This document shows, in pieces, positions 1-7,279 of a stretch of 30,713 nucleotides of DNA. Below the pieces are notes generated by a model. It was not told the DNA's origin. It was given only the letters and a program-made list of their open reading frames with translations, and searched no databases. This stretch comes from a virus. The stretch is taken from positions 1 through 30,713 of the IMG/VR virus record IMGVR_UViG_3300041418_000129, one strand, 5' to 3'. Within the stretch, counting starts at the first letter, position 1. Every line of letters starts with the position of its first letter. Both the position numbers and the translations under genes were made by a program.

Positions 1-2115
1 GTCCCGTTTGACGGCGAGCGGGAGTGGCGCGGAACTAAGTGGCGCCCGGTGGACAAGGCCGATTTCTCGATCCCTGGCACCTGGTGCATCTACCGCGTCC
101 CGCAGATGCTGCATAAGTTCGACCGGAACCGTGATGACCAGGTGATCTGGCTCATGATGCAGGATTGGGATTACGACTGGAAGGGTTTTGATCGCATGGA
201 TCGGGTGGTGACGTTATGCCACACGCACGAGAAATGGCTGCTGGAGCGGCATCCGGAGCTCAAACCGAAACTCCACGTCACCTCGAACGGTATCAAGGTG
301 GACTTGATCGAGGAGATCGAGAGAACCAACGAACTCCCACCACGCAATCCGCGGAAAATGATTTATGCGTCGTCGCCGGACCGCGGGCTGAAGCGGCTAC
401 TTGAGATCTTTGCTAAGGCCCAAGCTCAACAGGACCCGGCGCAACCGCTCGAACTTCACGTGTTTTACGGATTCGATGGTCTCGAACAGCTTGTCGCCCG
501 GAATCCGGATTCGGCGCCGCTGCTCAAAGACCGGGAAGAAATCCAGAAGCTGGCGGGGACGATCCCTGGCGTGCATCTACGTGGTCGTGTTTCACAGACC
601 GAACTCTATCGCGAATGGTTTTCAGCCGGCATCTGGTGCTATCCGACCGATTTCGCTGAGATGAGTTGCATCACCTGCCAGGAAGCGCAGGCGATGGGGG
701 CGATCCCGGTGACCTGCGAAGCATGGGCACAGGGTGAGAACACGTTATTCGGCATCACTATCACCGGAGACCCGGCGATTCCGGGGGTTCAGGACGAATT
801 TGTCAAGCAGCTTGTGTCAATCGCGAACGATATCCCGCGGCAAGAACGCATCCGGGCGGAAATGATGCCAGCCATCCGCCAGCGCTTCGACTGGAATCGC
901 CACGTGTCGCAGTGGGAAGACTGGACAGAAGAAGACCGTGTCGTGCATGAAACCCAGATCTGCCGTGGCTGCGGCGAAGACAAGCTCGAGACTGTACTCG
1001 ATTTGGGCGAACAGGCGATCGCCGGCTACTTCCCGGAGCCCGGCGAGAAAGTGCTTCTGGCGCCACTCGAGCTGGTGCGCTGCACCGCCTGCGATCTCGG
1101 CCAATTGCGGCATTCGGTGGATCGCCGGGCGCTATTCGCCGGCGCCTACGGCTACCGCTCTGGAATCAACGAAACCATGCGCGGGCACCTGAAGGGAATC
1201 GCCAAGGAATTCAAGGTGAAGAGCGGCGATCTGGTGGTGGACATCGGCTGCAACGATGGAACGTTTCTGGAGAACTTCCCGGTGCGCTCGCGCGTTGGTT
1301 ATGATCCATCGGAGATCTGCCCATCCAAATACCATCGGGACTTCTTCAGCCAGGAGCACTTCGAGAAACATCACCCCGGCAAGAAGGCGAAGGTGGTGAC
1401 TTCGCTGGCGATGTTTTACGACCTCGAGGATCCGCTCGAATTCGCCAAGCAGGTGCACGGCATCCTAGCCGATGACGGGATCTGGGTGATCGAGGTTCAG
1501 GATTTCGCCGAGACTGCCAAGAAATCGGCCTTCGACACAATCTGCCATGAGCATCTGACCTATTGGGACGCCACTAGGCTGGAAGAAGTCCTCGTGCGCT
1601 CTGGCTTCGTTTCCGTCAAAGTCGACTACAACTCTATTAATGGTGGCAGTATGCGGGTACACGCGATGAAGGTTGTCGTCCGTGAATCAGGACCAAAACC
1701 GTATCCACTGATGCCGATCATTTGGAAACAATTTGCCGCAGACGCACACTGGGCGCGCGCGTCACTTAAGAAGACGCTGGAAGAGTTGAACGGCAAACAG
1801 ATCTGGGGCTATGGCGCATCGACCAAGGGCAATGTGCTGCTGCAGTTCTGTGGTATTACGAACAAGGAGATCGTGGCGATCGCCGATCGTAACCCGGAAA
1901 AGTGGGGTAAGGTGACGCCAGGTAGCAACATCCCGATCGTTTCGGAAACGCTCATGCGCCAGGCGAAGCCGGATTACCTACTGGCCTTACCATGGGCCTT
2001 TATGGAGGAATTCCGCAAACGTGAGCCATGGGCACGCTGGATTGTGCCATTCCCCGAGGCGCACATCCTCGGGGCGGCTGAAAGTGATGCAGTGGAGGTG
2101 CCTGTATGCTCCTAA
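1..2115 (+). CDS. Glycosyltransferase (GT4-like) fused to three-part sugar C-methyltransferase; 5' partial
   Basis: The frame is open from base 1, so the true start lies left of the window; the first usable in-window start is GTG at 49, and residues here are counted from it. The N-terminal part looks like a GT-B glycosyltransferase: a segment beginning YASSPDRGLKRLL, then the family EX7E motif at E204/E212 followed by EAQAMGAIPV. The second part follows the order of NovU/TylC3-type C-methyltransferases: CxxC zinc pairs at 305/308 and 345/348, the SAM motif VVDIGCNDGTF near 395, a conserved CHEHLTYW segment, and a C-terminal Rossmann-like part with WGYGASTKGN and IADRNPEKWG. Such enzymes transfer or methylate nucleotide-activated sugars. 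It overlaps the next glycosyltransferase gene by 10 bp, so the two are probably co-translated. Inference: it decorates the virion, the phage DNA or the host envelope. The domain reading is strong; the substrate is unknown. Confidence 0.85.
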   Translation, partial: VPFDGEREWRGTKWRPVDKADFSIPGTWCIYRVPQMLHKFDRNRDDQVIWLMMQDWDYDWKGFDRMDRVVTLCHTHEKWLLERHPELKPKLHVTSNGIKVDLIEEIERTNELPPRNPRKMIYASSPDRGLKRLLEIFAKAQAQQDPAQPLELHVFYGFDGLEQLVARNPDSAPLLKDREEIQKLAGTIPGVHLRGRVSQTELYREWFSAGIWCYPTDFAEMSCITCQEAQAMGAIPVTCEAWAQGENTLFGITITGDPAIPGVQDEFVKQLVSIANDIPRQERIRAEMMPAIRQRFDWNRHVSQWEDWTEEDRVVHETQICRGCGEDKLETVLDLGEQAIAGYFPEPGEKVLLAPLELVRCTACDLGQLRHSVDRRALFAGAYGYRSGINETMRGHLKGIAKEFKVKSGDLVVDIGCNDGTFLENFPVRSRVGYDPSEICPSKYHRDFFSQEHFEKHHPGKKAKVVTSLAMFYDLEDPLEFAKQVHGILADDGIWVIEVQDFAETAKKSAFDTICHEHLTYWDATRLEEVLVRSGFVSVKVDYNSINGGSMRVHAMKVVVRESGPKPYPLMPIIWKQFAADAHWARASLKKTLEELNGKQIWGYGASTKGNVLLQFCGITNKEIVAIADRNPEKWGKVTPGSNIPIVSETLMRQAKPDYLLALPWAFMEEFRKREPWARWIVPFPEAHILGAAESDAVEVPVCS

Positions 2116-2792
2116 TGCGCCAATCGATTGGCACTGTCGCCTATATGGGCGGCCTGATGGCGGTGCCGGAGCCGTTCGTATGGTCACTGGTACAAATGAT
2201 CCAGTACTCGAACGAGCACCTCTGTGGTCCAAACCAGATCATCCATTTGACGAAGTCCATCACGAGCTACCATGCCTGGGCGCGCAACGGCATCGCGGAC
2301 AACATTCTTGGCGATTGGGTGCTGATGCTTGATACTGACCAGACATTTGAGCCGGATCTGGTTTGCCGAATGGTTTCTCTGCTGAACGAATTTGACCTTG
2401 ATGTGCTGACCGGGCTCTACCACTACAAAATCCCGCCGCACAACCCAGTGCTCTACGCCTGGGAACCGAACAAGCGGCAATTCCACGGGATCGCCGGCTG
2501 GCAGACCATCGGCCGACTGTTGCGCGTTGATTGCGCCGGCGCTGGTTGCCTCATGGTCCGGCGGCGAGTGTTCGAGCGCATCACCAATGAGCTCCACCAG
2601 AAACCGTTTGATCCGATCGGTGAGTGGAGTGAGGATTTCAGCTTTTTTGTGCGACTGATTCAGTTGGGCATCAAGGTCTATTGTGCCCCGGACATCGAGA
2701 CCTACCACCTGATGATTCAACCGATCAGCTCCGAGCATGCGGATTATATGAACGTAGCTGAGGCTCCGCCAGAGCTGGTCAAACGGATGTGA
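2106..2792 (+). CDS. GT-A fold glycosyltransferase (GT2-like)
   Basis: This 228-residue protein carries an aspartate-rich LMLDTDQTFEPD segment around residues 73-84, with D76-T-D78 in the place of the metal- and nucleotide-sugar-binding DxD motif of GT-A enzymes. A further WSEDFSFFVRLIQLG segment resembles the acceptor-side ED motif of GT2 proteins. It is short for a full GT2 but complete from start to stop. The start is supported by GGAGG about 8 nt upstream, inside the preceding gene. Its overlap with the glycosyltransferase/methyltransferase gene suggests that both act in one glycosylation pathway. It lacks membrane segments, so it probably acts in the cytoplasm. The acceptor could be a virion protein, modified DNA or a host glycan; the sequence does not tell. 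Confidence 0.75.
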   Translation: MLLMRQSIGTVAYMGGLMAVPEPFVWSLVQMIQYSNEHLCGPNQIIHLTKSITSYHAWARNGIADNILGDWVLMLDTDQTFEPDLVCRMVSLLNEFDLDVLTGLYHYKIPPHNPVLYAWEPNKRQFHGIAGWQTIGRLLRVDCAGAGCLMVRRRVFERITNELHQKPFDPIGEWSEDFSFFVRLIQLGIKVYCAPDIETYHLMIQPISSEHADYMNVAEAPPELVKRM

Positions 2793-2801
2793 AGGAGCAA
2801 T

Positions 2802-3164
2802 ATGAAAATCGCCTCGTTCGGTCCTAATGCTTCGCTGATGGTGCTGGAGTGGCGACCATGGCTCTATCAGTTGGTGTCGGCCGTGGTCTCCGGAGGCGCC
2901 GGCGCAGTGACGACAGCCGCTATCTCTCCGATCATGGATGCGACGAAGTACAACCCGACGCACTGGGCTTATTACCAGTTCATTGGCCTGATGTTTCTCG
3001 GAACCGGATTTCTCAAGTTGTTCTTCTTTCTGGATACTCACCCGATTCCGGATATCGAAACGGTGACCACCGTGCAAACCGTGGAGCAGCAAGAGCATCC
3101 GCCGGCTACGGTCACGAAGACTGTGCAGACCACGGAAACCGCCCCAAAGAAAGAGAAGGAGTAA
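2802..3164 (+). CDS. Small membrane protein, two probable transmembrane segments
   Basis: This 120-residue protein has hydrophobic stretches at about residues 20-46 and 55-77, followed by a hydrophilic Thr/Val/Lys/Glu-rich tail (repeated TVQT and TVTKT). The start at 2802 has a good GAAGGAG ribosome site. I do not recognise the family. Two membrane spans followed by a charged tail, placed next to another tiny two-span protein, is compatible with a holin or holin-like pair. No endolysin gene lies in the window to support a lysis cassette, so that is only a suggestion. The following membrane gene starts 2 bp after its stop. Confidence 0.6.
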   Translation: MKIASFGPNASLMVLEWRPWLYQLVSAVVSGGAGAVTTAAISPIMDATKYNPTHWAYYQFIGLMFLGTGFLKLFFFLDTHPIPDIETVTTVQTVEQQEHPPATVTKTVQTTETAPKKEKE

Positions 3165-3166
3165 CT

Positions 3167-3367
3167 ATGCCGATCATCTCTGTGCTCATCACCCTGGTTG
3201 TTGTGGGTGTCCTGTTGTGGCTTGTCAACACTTACATCCCGATGGACGGGAAAATAAAGAACATCCTGAACGTCGTGGTGATCATTCTTGTTGTGCTCTG
3301 GCTGCTGAGTGTGTTTGGGGTTTTCAGCGCCGGAAGCCTTGGAAACGTACCTCAATACAGGAGATAA
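3167..3367 (+). CDS. 66-aa two-TM membrane protein (resembles the Thivi_2564-type small membrane family)
   Basis: The start is ATG at 3167, 7 nt after AGAAGGAG. The frame is open further left (to 2849), but that part overlaps the preceding gene. The protein is two hydrophobic helices (about residues 3-22 and 34-53) joined by a short polar loop containing YIPMDGKIKNI. The layout and the 'IPMDGKIK' loop match, from memory, a small membrane protein family common in bacteria and environmental phages (Thivi_2564-type). Its function is not established. It may pair with the upstream membrane protein. Its stop codon lies in the same frame as the following adaptor-like gene, which matters for that gene's start. 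Confidence 0.7.
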   Translation: MPIISVLITLVVVGVLLWLVNTYIPMDGKIKNILNVVVIILVVLWLLSVFGVFSAGSLGNVPQYRR

Positions 3368-3415
3368 ACCATCGCACAGTTCACCGACAATTTATTTAGT
3401 CTCACCGGCCGAGTC

Positions 3416-4543
3416 ATGAGCTTTCGGCCGAACCTCGACCGAAACCTTGTCCAGGGCTGGCTAAACGACCGCGTGCGCCAAGCGCTCGACTCGCGCACTT
3501 ACTGGGCTGACTTACTGTCTCACGGAGTCCTGTCGATCCCAAACTTCTACAAGAACGGAACCGTAAACGTGACGACTGGATCGACGATCGTCGCCGGCGG
3601 GATCCCGGACACTCAAGGCAACACGACCTCGTGGCCCGTGGATGACAAAGTGAACACCACGGTTGCCTCCGGTATCAATGAAATAGGCTATGTGGTAGTA
3701 ACTCCGGTTTCGATGTTGAATATTATGCCCGACACCTATCTCTACGTGGATGCTGCCGGGACTCCGGAGACCGTCGCCGTCGTGCGCACCACGGCGACAA
3801 CCTTCACGGCGCAATTCCAGTTCGTGCACCCAGCGGCCGCGACCACGCTCACGTCTTCCTCTCTCACTGGAATGCAGTTCCGTACCGACGAATCGAGCCC
3901 GGTCTTCACTGTGACGTCAGTCCAGAATGCAAATCAATTGACTATCGATCTGCCATGGGGCTACAACAACTTGACCAATTCGCCATACCAGATCGTGAAG
4001 TCATATTTCACCTTGGCGCCAGACCTCAAGGATTTGTTGTTCATGATCGACGCCTATCAGGGCATTCCGCTGCGCATCCACGTATCTGTTATGGAGATCA
4101 ACTGGCGGGATCCGCAGCGGTCGTCGACCGGGCCGCCGCTAGCTGTTGTTGACCTGGCACCTTCCGCCGGCGGCAGCATGCAATACGAGCTTTGGCCGTG
4201 GCAATTCGGAGCGTACCAGCTCGGGTTCATCTATCAGAAGCAGTGGCCGGATATGCTGAACGACACCGACCGGCCGCCGTGGTTCATTAACCCGAGTGTT
4301 TTCATGTACGGAGCACTCGCAGATGCGTTGAACTTTAAAGTCAACGAGAAAGACGTGTACCACAACCCGAAGTTGGCGATGCACTACGAGCAGAGATTTA
4401 TGAGGGGGCTCGAAGACGCTAAAAATGCCGACGAATCCAAATTCCAGCGCGCGTTCGACTTCAACTTCGAGCAGTTGTTCGGATCGGCCGGAGCCAACTT
4501 CTGGCAGTCGCACGATCCCGATGTGATTTCCTGGAATCTGTAG
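3416..4543 (+). CDS. Head-tail adaptor/connector-like structural protein
   Basis: The protein is 375 residues from ATG 3416. It has an N-terminal helical part with a WLNDRVRQALDSRTYWADLL pattern, then a beta-rich middle starting NGTVNVTTGST and containing FTVTSVQNANQLTID, then a segment with RSSTGPP and YELWPW. This combination recalls podovirus-type neck or adaptor proteins with an inserted 'G-T-V-S-V-T-x-G-S' beta domain. ATG 3416 has no visible ribosome site. The frame stays open back to the upstream TAA, and an ATC at 3371 sits just behind an AGGAG at ideal spacing, so the protein may begin there and be 390 residues. Its place beside other adaptor-like genes supports a neck role. The exact homologue is not identified. 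Confidence 0.7.
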   Translation: MSFRPNLDRNLVQGWLNDRVRQALDSRTYWADLLSHGVLSIPNFYKNGTVNVTTGSTIVAGGIPDTQGNTTSWPVDDKVNTTVASGINEIGYVVVTPVSMLNIMPDTYLYVDAAGTPETVAVVRTTATTFTAQFQFVHPAAATTLTSSSLTGMQFRTDESSPVFTVTSVQNANQLTIDLPWGYNNLTNSPYQIVKSYFTLAPDLKDLLFMIDAYQGIPLRIHVSVMEINWRDPQRSSTGPPLAVVDLAPSAGGSMQYELWPWQFGAYQLGFIYQKQWPDMLNDTDRPPWFINPSVFMYGALADALNFKVNEKDVYHNPKLAMHYEQRFMRGLEDAKNADESKFQRAFDFNFEQLFGSAGANFWQSHDPDVISWNL

Positions 4544-4565
4544 GCCGCAACTATAAGAAATCATT

Positions 4566-4591
4566 TGTGATGTCAGAAATGACGGATCACA
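4566..4591 (+). promoter_or_regulatory. Stem-loop with GAAA tetraloop in the leader of the small basic genes
   Basis: TGTGATGTCA, then GAAA, then TGAC-GG-ATCACA can fold into a 10-pair stem interrupted by a two-base GG bulge and capped by a GNRA-type loop. It lies in the 68-bp gap after the adaptor-like gene and 20 nt before the ATG of the first basic protein. It has no T-run, so it is unlikely to be an intrinsic terminator. It also contains GATGTCAGAAATG, a degenerate (10 of 13) match to the GTTGACAGAAATT element found elsewhere, so it could instead be a DNA site. Role unknown. Confidence 0.4.
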
Positions 4592-4611
4592 ATTGATGGA
4601 AGGAGTTTCGA

Positions 4612-4725
4612 ATGAAGAAGGGAAGACTCAAGAAAGCGAAAATGTACGGTGGCCGCAAGAAGCTGGACAAGGAAGCCCGCGAGACCACACACAGGACCGG
4701 CAAGCGCGGCAAGAAGCGGCGCTAA
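4612..4725 (+). CDS. 37-aa highly basic protein (tandem paralogue 1)
   Basis: The start is ATG 4612, with GGAAGGAG 6 nt upstream. The product is 37 residues, nearly half Lys or Arg, beginning MKKGRLKKAKMYGGRKK and ending GKRGKKRR. It is too short for default gene calling. It aligns with the next small ORF in the same frame (LKK-x-[KR]-MY, then KK, then ET-x-H, then a basic tail), so the two are tandem duplicates. Composition suggests nucleic-acid or acidic-surface binding, in the manner of small protamine-like or core proteins of virions. That is inference from charge and its place among structural genes. A longer overlapping frame (4593-4886) lacks a ribosome site and looks like a shadow. 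Confidence 0.7.
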   Translation: MKKGRLKKAKMYGGRKKLDKEARETTHRTGKRGKKRR

Positions 4726-4749
4726 CTCAAGTACGAAAAGGACAAGCAC

Positions 4750-4872
4750 ATGCCCAAATTGAAAAAGGATCGGATGTACCGGCACGGCAAGAAGCGCGGG
4801 ATTCACGCAATGCACCGCTCGGCGTTGGAAACTGCGCACAAGAGCAAAAGCGTCCGCAAGAAGAAGCGGTAG
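4750..4872 (+). CDS. 40-aa highly basic protein (tandem paralogue 2)
   Basis: The start is ATG 4750 with AAAAGGA about 7 nt upstream. The 40-residue product starts MPKLKKDRMYRHGKKRG and ends SVRKKKR. It shares the LKK-x-[KR]-MY-x-x-x-KK core and the ET-x-H motif with the neighbouring 37-residue protein, 24 bp upstream and in the same frame. The pair therefore arose by tandem duplication, possibly from one longer gene. A DNA-binding or virion-internal role is inferred only from charge. The stop is directly followed by the CACTCCTATATAGGAGTG palindrome. Confidence 0.7.
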   Translation: MPKLKKDRMYRHGKKRGIHAMHRSALETAHKSKSVRKKKR

Positions 4873-4873
4873 C

Positions 4874-4891
4874 CACTCCTATATAGGAGTG
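4874..4891. repeat. 18-bp perfect palindrome, copy 1 (CACTCCTATATAGGAGTG)
   Basis: This is a perfect inverted repeat starting 1 bp after the stop of the second basic protein and ending 11 bp before the ATG at 4903. In RNA it can fold so that its AGGAG half pairs with CTCCT, hiding a Shine-Dalgarno-like sequence near the next start. A second weaker site (GGGAG at 4893-4897) lies closer to the ATG. The same sequence recurs near 15949, 22097 and 27888. Confidence 0.85.
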
Positions 4892-4902
4892 AGGGAGAGC
4901 CT

Positions 4903-5247
4903 ATGACCAAAAGTGTCCCTCCTGGACCGAACACGAACGACACCGGCCCACGGTCGGTGGAACACTACATCACGCAGGCTAACCGGCAGAACTTGGGATT
5001 CGAGCATCCGGTGGCCGCGTTCGCGCGCGCGAAGACGCGAGAGCTGAACCGGCACGATGCTGCCCGGATCGAGCAGAAGAACACCGGTATGCGCCAGAGC
5101 AAAGCGGAGATTATGGCTAACCAGAAGAAGTGGGAAGCCGAGTGCCGGGATCGCGAAGCGATGCGCCACTATGAGCACCACTTCACCGACATGCGCGGGG
5201 CGAACACGGTGAAGCGCGCCAATATCGTAGTGAAAAAGGTGGAGTAA
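4903..5247 (+). CDS. Hypothetical charged protein, 114 aa
   Basis: The start is ATG 4903 after GGGAGAG. The 114-residue product is hydrophilic, rich in Arg, Lys, Glu, Gln and His, with probable long helices from about residue 20 to 90 (a segment containing PVAAFARAKTRELNRHDAAR). There are no membrane segments, cysteine motifs or recognised domains. It lies between the tiny basic genes and adaptor-like genes, so it is probably a virion component or assembly factor, but I do not recognise it. The palindrome in its leader could control its translation. Confidence 0.65.
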   Translation: MTKSVPPGPNTNDTGPRSVEHYITQANRQNLGFEHPVAAFARAKTRELNRHDAARIEQKNTGMRQSKAEIMANQKKWEAECRDREAMRHYEHHFTDMRGANTVKRANIVVKKVE

Positions 5248-5250
5248 CCC

Positions 5251-5532
5251 GTGCCGACCACCGTTGATGAGCGCACCCCTGAAGGGATGGTAACGTACAT
5301 TATCACGTACGCCCTGCCAGACGGGCACATCATTGAGTGTTATCGTCAGGATTTTGCGCCCACAAATGACTTAGACGAGGCCCATTCGTGGTTATTGCGA
5401 AAAGCTAAGATGGAAAAGGAACTCTTTGATGGATGGAATGCCGAGCATGGATTTGTGCCAAATCCCGTTCCATACGTCGCGGGGAACTGGGGATGGAAGG
5501 CGTATGTGAAGGCGGAGGCGGTCAGTACGTGA
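5251..5532 (+). CDS. Hypothetical protein, 93 aa
   Basis: The start is GTG 5251, 3 bp after the preceding stop, with GGTGGAG at good spacing. The 93-residue product opens with a polar segment, then VTYIITYALPDGHIIECYRQDF, and ends rich in aromatics (GNWGWKAYVKAE). It is a small soluble alpha/beta-looking protein. I recognise no family. Its stop abuts the ATG of the next adaptor-like gene without a gap, so the two are translationally coupled. Confidence 0.6.
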   Translation: MPTTVDERTPEGMVTYIITYALPDGHIIECYRQDFAPTNDLDEAHSWLLRKAKMEKELFDGWNAEHGFVPNPVPYVAGNWGWKAYVKAEAVST

Positions 5533-6183
5533 ATGCCTCAATATCAGCTCCAAGACTTGGACGCCCGCGTTCTCGACCGGTTGGAGGGAAACTCGCTGTT
5601 CTACGTCCAGACGGAACGCTACAACGCCATCAACGAAGCACTGCGCGTTCTCAACGTCTTCACGGGGTTCACTCAGGCTGTGGTTTCGGTGCCGGGCGGT
5701 ACGCAAATCGGCCGGTACATTTACGATCAGCCGGCGGGTCTACTCTTTCCCATGGCGGTGGCCTTCAACAACCGGCAGTTGCGGCGCACGACGTTTCGCG
5801 CGCTCACCCAGCGCTACCGGCTCTGGTATCAGGACACGGCTACAAGCTTCGGGCCTGTGGCGCAATGGTGGCCGATCGGCACGCAGAAGTTCGGCATCCA
5901 CCCGGCTGACGTCATTGGCGGGCTCCCGCTCGCCATTGTCGGCGTCGTCGAGCCGACGCTGTTGGTCAATCCCACGGACGTCATTGACCTGCCGGATGAG
6001 TACACCCAGATCATCGATGACTACGCGGCACACGTGTTGCAGTTGAAGGAAGGTGGAAAGATCTTTGCCGACGCGAGTTTGCTCTACCAGAAGTTCCTGA
6101 GTGTCATGAAGGATTACGGCCGCTGGCGCTATTTGGTCCAGCCCCGGTACTGGATTGAGGCGCAGGCTGTCAAGAAGGGCTGA
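5533..6183 (+). CDS. Head-tail adaptor-like protein, 216 aa
   Basis: The protein starts with MPQYQLQDLDARVLDRL and a helix with ERYNAINEALRVLNVFTGF, followed by a beta segment and a C-terminal helix (YTQIIDDYAAHVLQLKEGGK). 'Helix, aromatic-rich beta core, helix' with an 'AINEALRxLNxxTG' motif resembles adaptor or connector proteins that sit below the portal in short-tailed phages. That match is from memory, not a search. The start at 5533 directly follows the upstream TGA, and GGAGG lies about 14 nt upstream within that gene. Its TGA overlaps the next ATG (TGATG). Confidence 0.6.
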   Translation: MPQYQLQDLDARVLDRLEGNSLFYVQTERYNAINEALRVLNVFTGFTQAVVSVPGGTQIGRYIYDQPAGLLFPMAVAFNNRQLRRTTFRALTQRYRLWYQDTATSFGPVAQWWPIGTQKFGIHPADVIGGLPLAIVGVVEPTLLVNPTDVIDLPDEYTQIIDDYAAHVLQLKEGGKIFADASLLYQKFLSVMKDYGRWRYLVQPRYWIEAQAVKKG

Positions 6184-7016
6184 TGACTTACGTGTCCGAC
6201 ATATACGATGCCGTGTGCGCTGTGCTTTTGGAACCCGTGTTGTCCAACTTACCGGAGACGACCGGCTTGCAGCTTGGTATGCTTACCGTCGACCAATTTC
6301 TCGGGTTCTTTTCTAGCGCGTTCAAGGACTTTACTCAGGAATCCGGGCTTGTCAAAAAGTTATTTTGCCAGGCCGTGACAAACGGCACAGGAGTATACAC
6401 GGAAGCCGACGCCCAGATGCAGGTTGAGGATGTATTCTACAACAACCGTTTCCTGAGTCCGACGGATTCTTACAATCTCGATGCGCTGTTCCTTAACTGG
6501 CGGACCGCTACTGGCGCACCGCAAACCTGGAATGAAGATCGCGTCACCGTGAAAGCGATCCAACTCGTGCCGGCGCCGATCATCAACGGGAATACAGTCG
6601 GCGTGTCGGCGAACTACTTCGGCACACTCAGTGCCGTGACGAATCCAGTCAACTTCACCTTCAGTACCACAGCACCGTTTTACGGGACGATCAGTAGCTA
6701 TTCCGGTGGGTCTTATCTGGATCCGATTTCGGCCGAGTTTGGGACAGTCAGCAACTTGGTTCCGTCTAGCGCGAACCTGATGATGTCATCGACGGCGCTC
6801 CCAGTGCAGAGTAAAACCTACGCGCTCACGGATCTGATTCAAGGGATACCGGACAGCTTCACGGTGTATCTGAAGTACGGCGTGCTCGAGCGTGTTTTCA
6901 AGATGGATGGAGAAATGAAGGATGAACTCCGAGCACGCTATTGCGCTGCTCGTTTCCAGGAAGGCGTTAACCTCGCGCGCGCCATCATGCAGGAAGTCGA
7001 AGAGGAAAAAATGTAA
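6183..7016 (+). CDS. Neck/adaptor-like structural protein, 277 aa
   Basis: An N-terminal helical part (FLGFFSSAFKDFTQESGLVKK) leads to a beta-rich middle (about residues 120-215) and a C-terminal motif IPDSFTVYLKYGVLERVFKMD followed by RARYCAARFQEGVNLARAIM. The ending 'P-x-S-F-x-x-Y-L-K-Y-G-V-L-x-R-V, then R-A-x-Y-C-x-x-R-F-x-E-G-V' is shared by structural proteins next to the tail nozzle gene in environmental podovirus-like contigs, as far as I recall. The gene overlaps its upstream neighbour by TGATG and its downstream neighbour by TAATG, indicating a tightly coupled cluster. Confidence 0.6.
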   Translation: MTYVSDIYDAVCAVLLEPVLSNLPETTGLQLGMLTVDQFLGFFSSAFKDFTQESGLVKKLFCQAVTNGTGVYTEADAQMQVEDVFYNNRFLSPTDSYNLDALFLNWRTATGAPQTWNEDRVTVKAIQLVPAPIINGNTVGVSANYFGTLSAVTNPVNFTFSTTAPFYGTISSYSGGSYLDPISAEFGTVSNLVPSSANLMMSSTALPVQSKTYALTDLIQGIPDSFTVYLKYGVLERVFKMDGEMKDELRARYCAARFQEGVNLARAIMQEVEEEKM

Positions 7017-7279
7017 TGGCCACACCAGTCATCACTCTCACACCGCGGCCAATCTTCAAGGAAGATTGCTCGCTAACAATCTCGCCAGTGCCGGTTACAA
7101 CGAGTGCTAACGTACTCACCGCTTCCGGGAGCGTCCCGGCGACGGTGCATGCGATGGATATCGTGTTCTACAGCTCGCTCGTAATCGCTGCCAACGACGC
7201 TGCAGCGGCGGCCGCCGGCGTCGCCGTTGGACAGCTCTACGTGACCGGATCGAGCGTGCTGCAAACCAGGATGACCTGA
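7016..7279 (+). CDS. Small virion protein with C-terminal GQLY motif, 87 aa
   Basis: The 87-residue product ends with AANDAAAAAAGVAVGQLY then VTGSSVLQTRM. The ending 'A-A-x-G-V-x-V-G-Q-L-Y' is a short surface-protein motif often seen at the C-terminus of phage fibre or collar proteins. It recurs in the next gene (7279) and in the gene at 11222. The N-terminal part (ITLTPRPIFKEDCSLTIS) is unrecognised. The start overlaps the upstream stop by one base, and its own TGA overlaps the next ATG. Confidence 0.65.
   Translation: MATPVITLTPRPIFKEDCSLTISPVPVTTSANVLTASGSVPATVHAMDIVFYSSLVIAANDAAAAAAGVAVGQLYVTGSSVLQTRMT

Noticed and set aside
2184-3098. 304-residue antisense ORF
   Set aside because: It covers two well-supported plus-strand genes and has shadow composition (His/Arg/Gln rich, no motif).
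2849-3367. 172-residue version of the two-TM protein
   Set aside because: The extra N-terminal part overlaps the preceding real gene. ATG 3167 has a strong ribosome site and begins a typical membrane helix.
4593-4886. 97-residue ORF (MMEGVSNEEG...)
   Set aside because: No ribosome site, Gln/Glu-rich as expected of a shifted reading of Lys codons. The two short in-frame basic ORFs with proper ribosome sites explain the DNA better.
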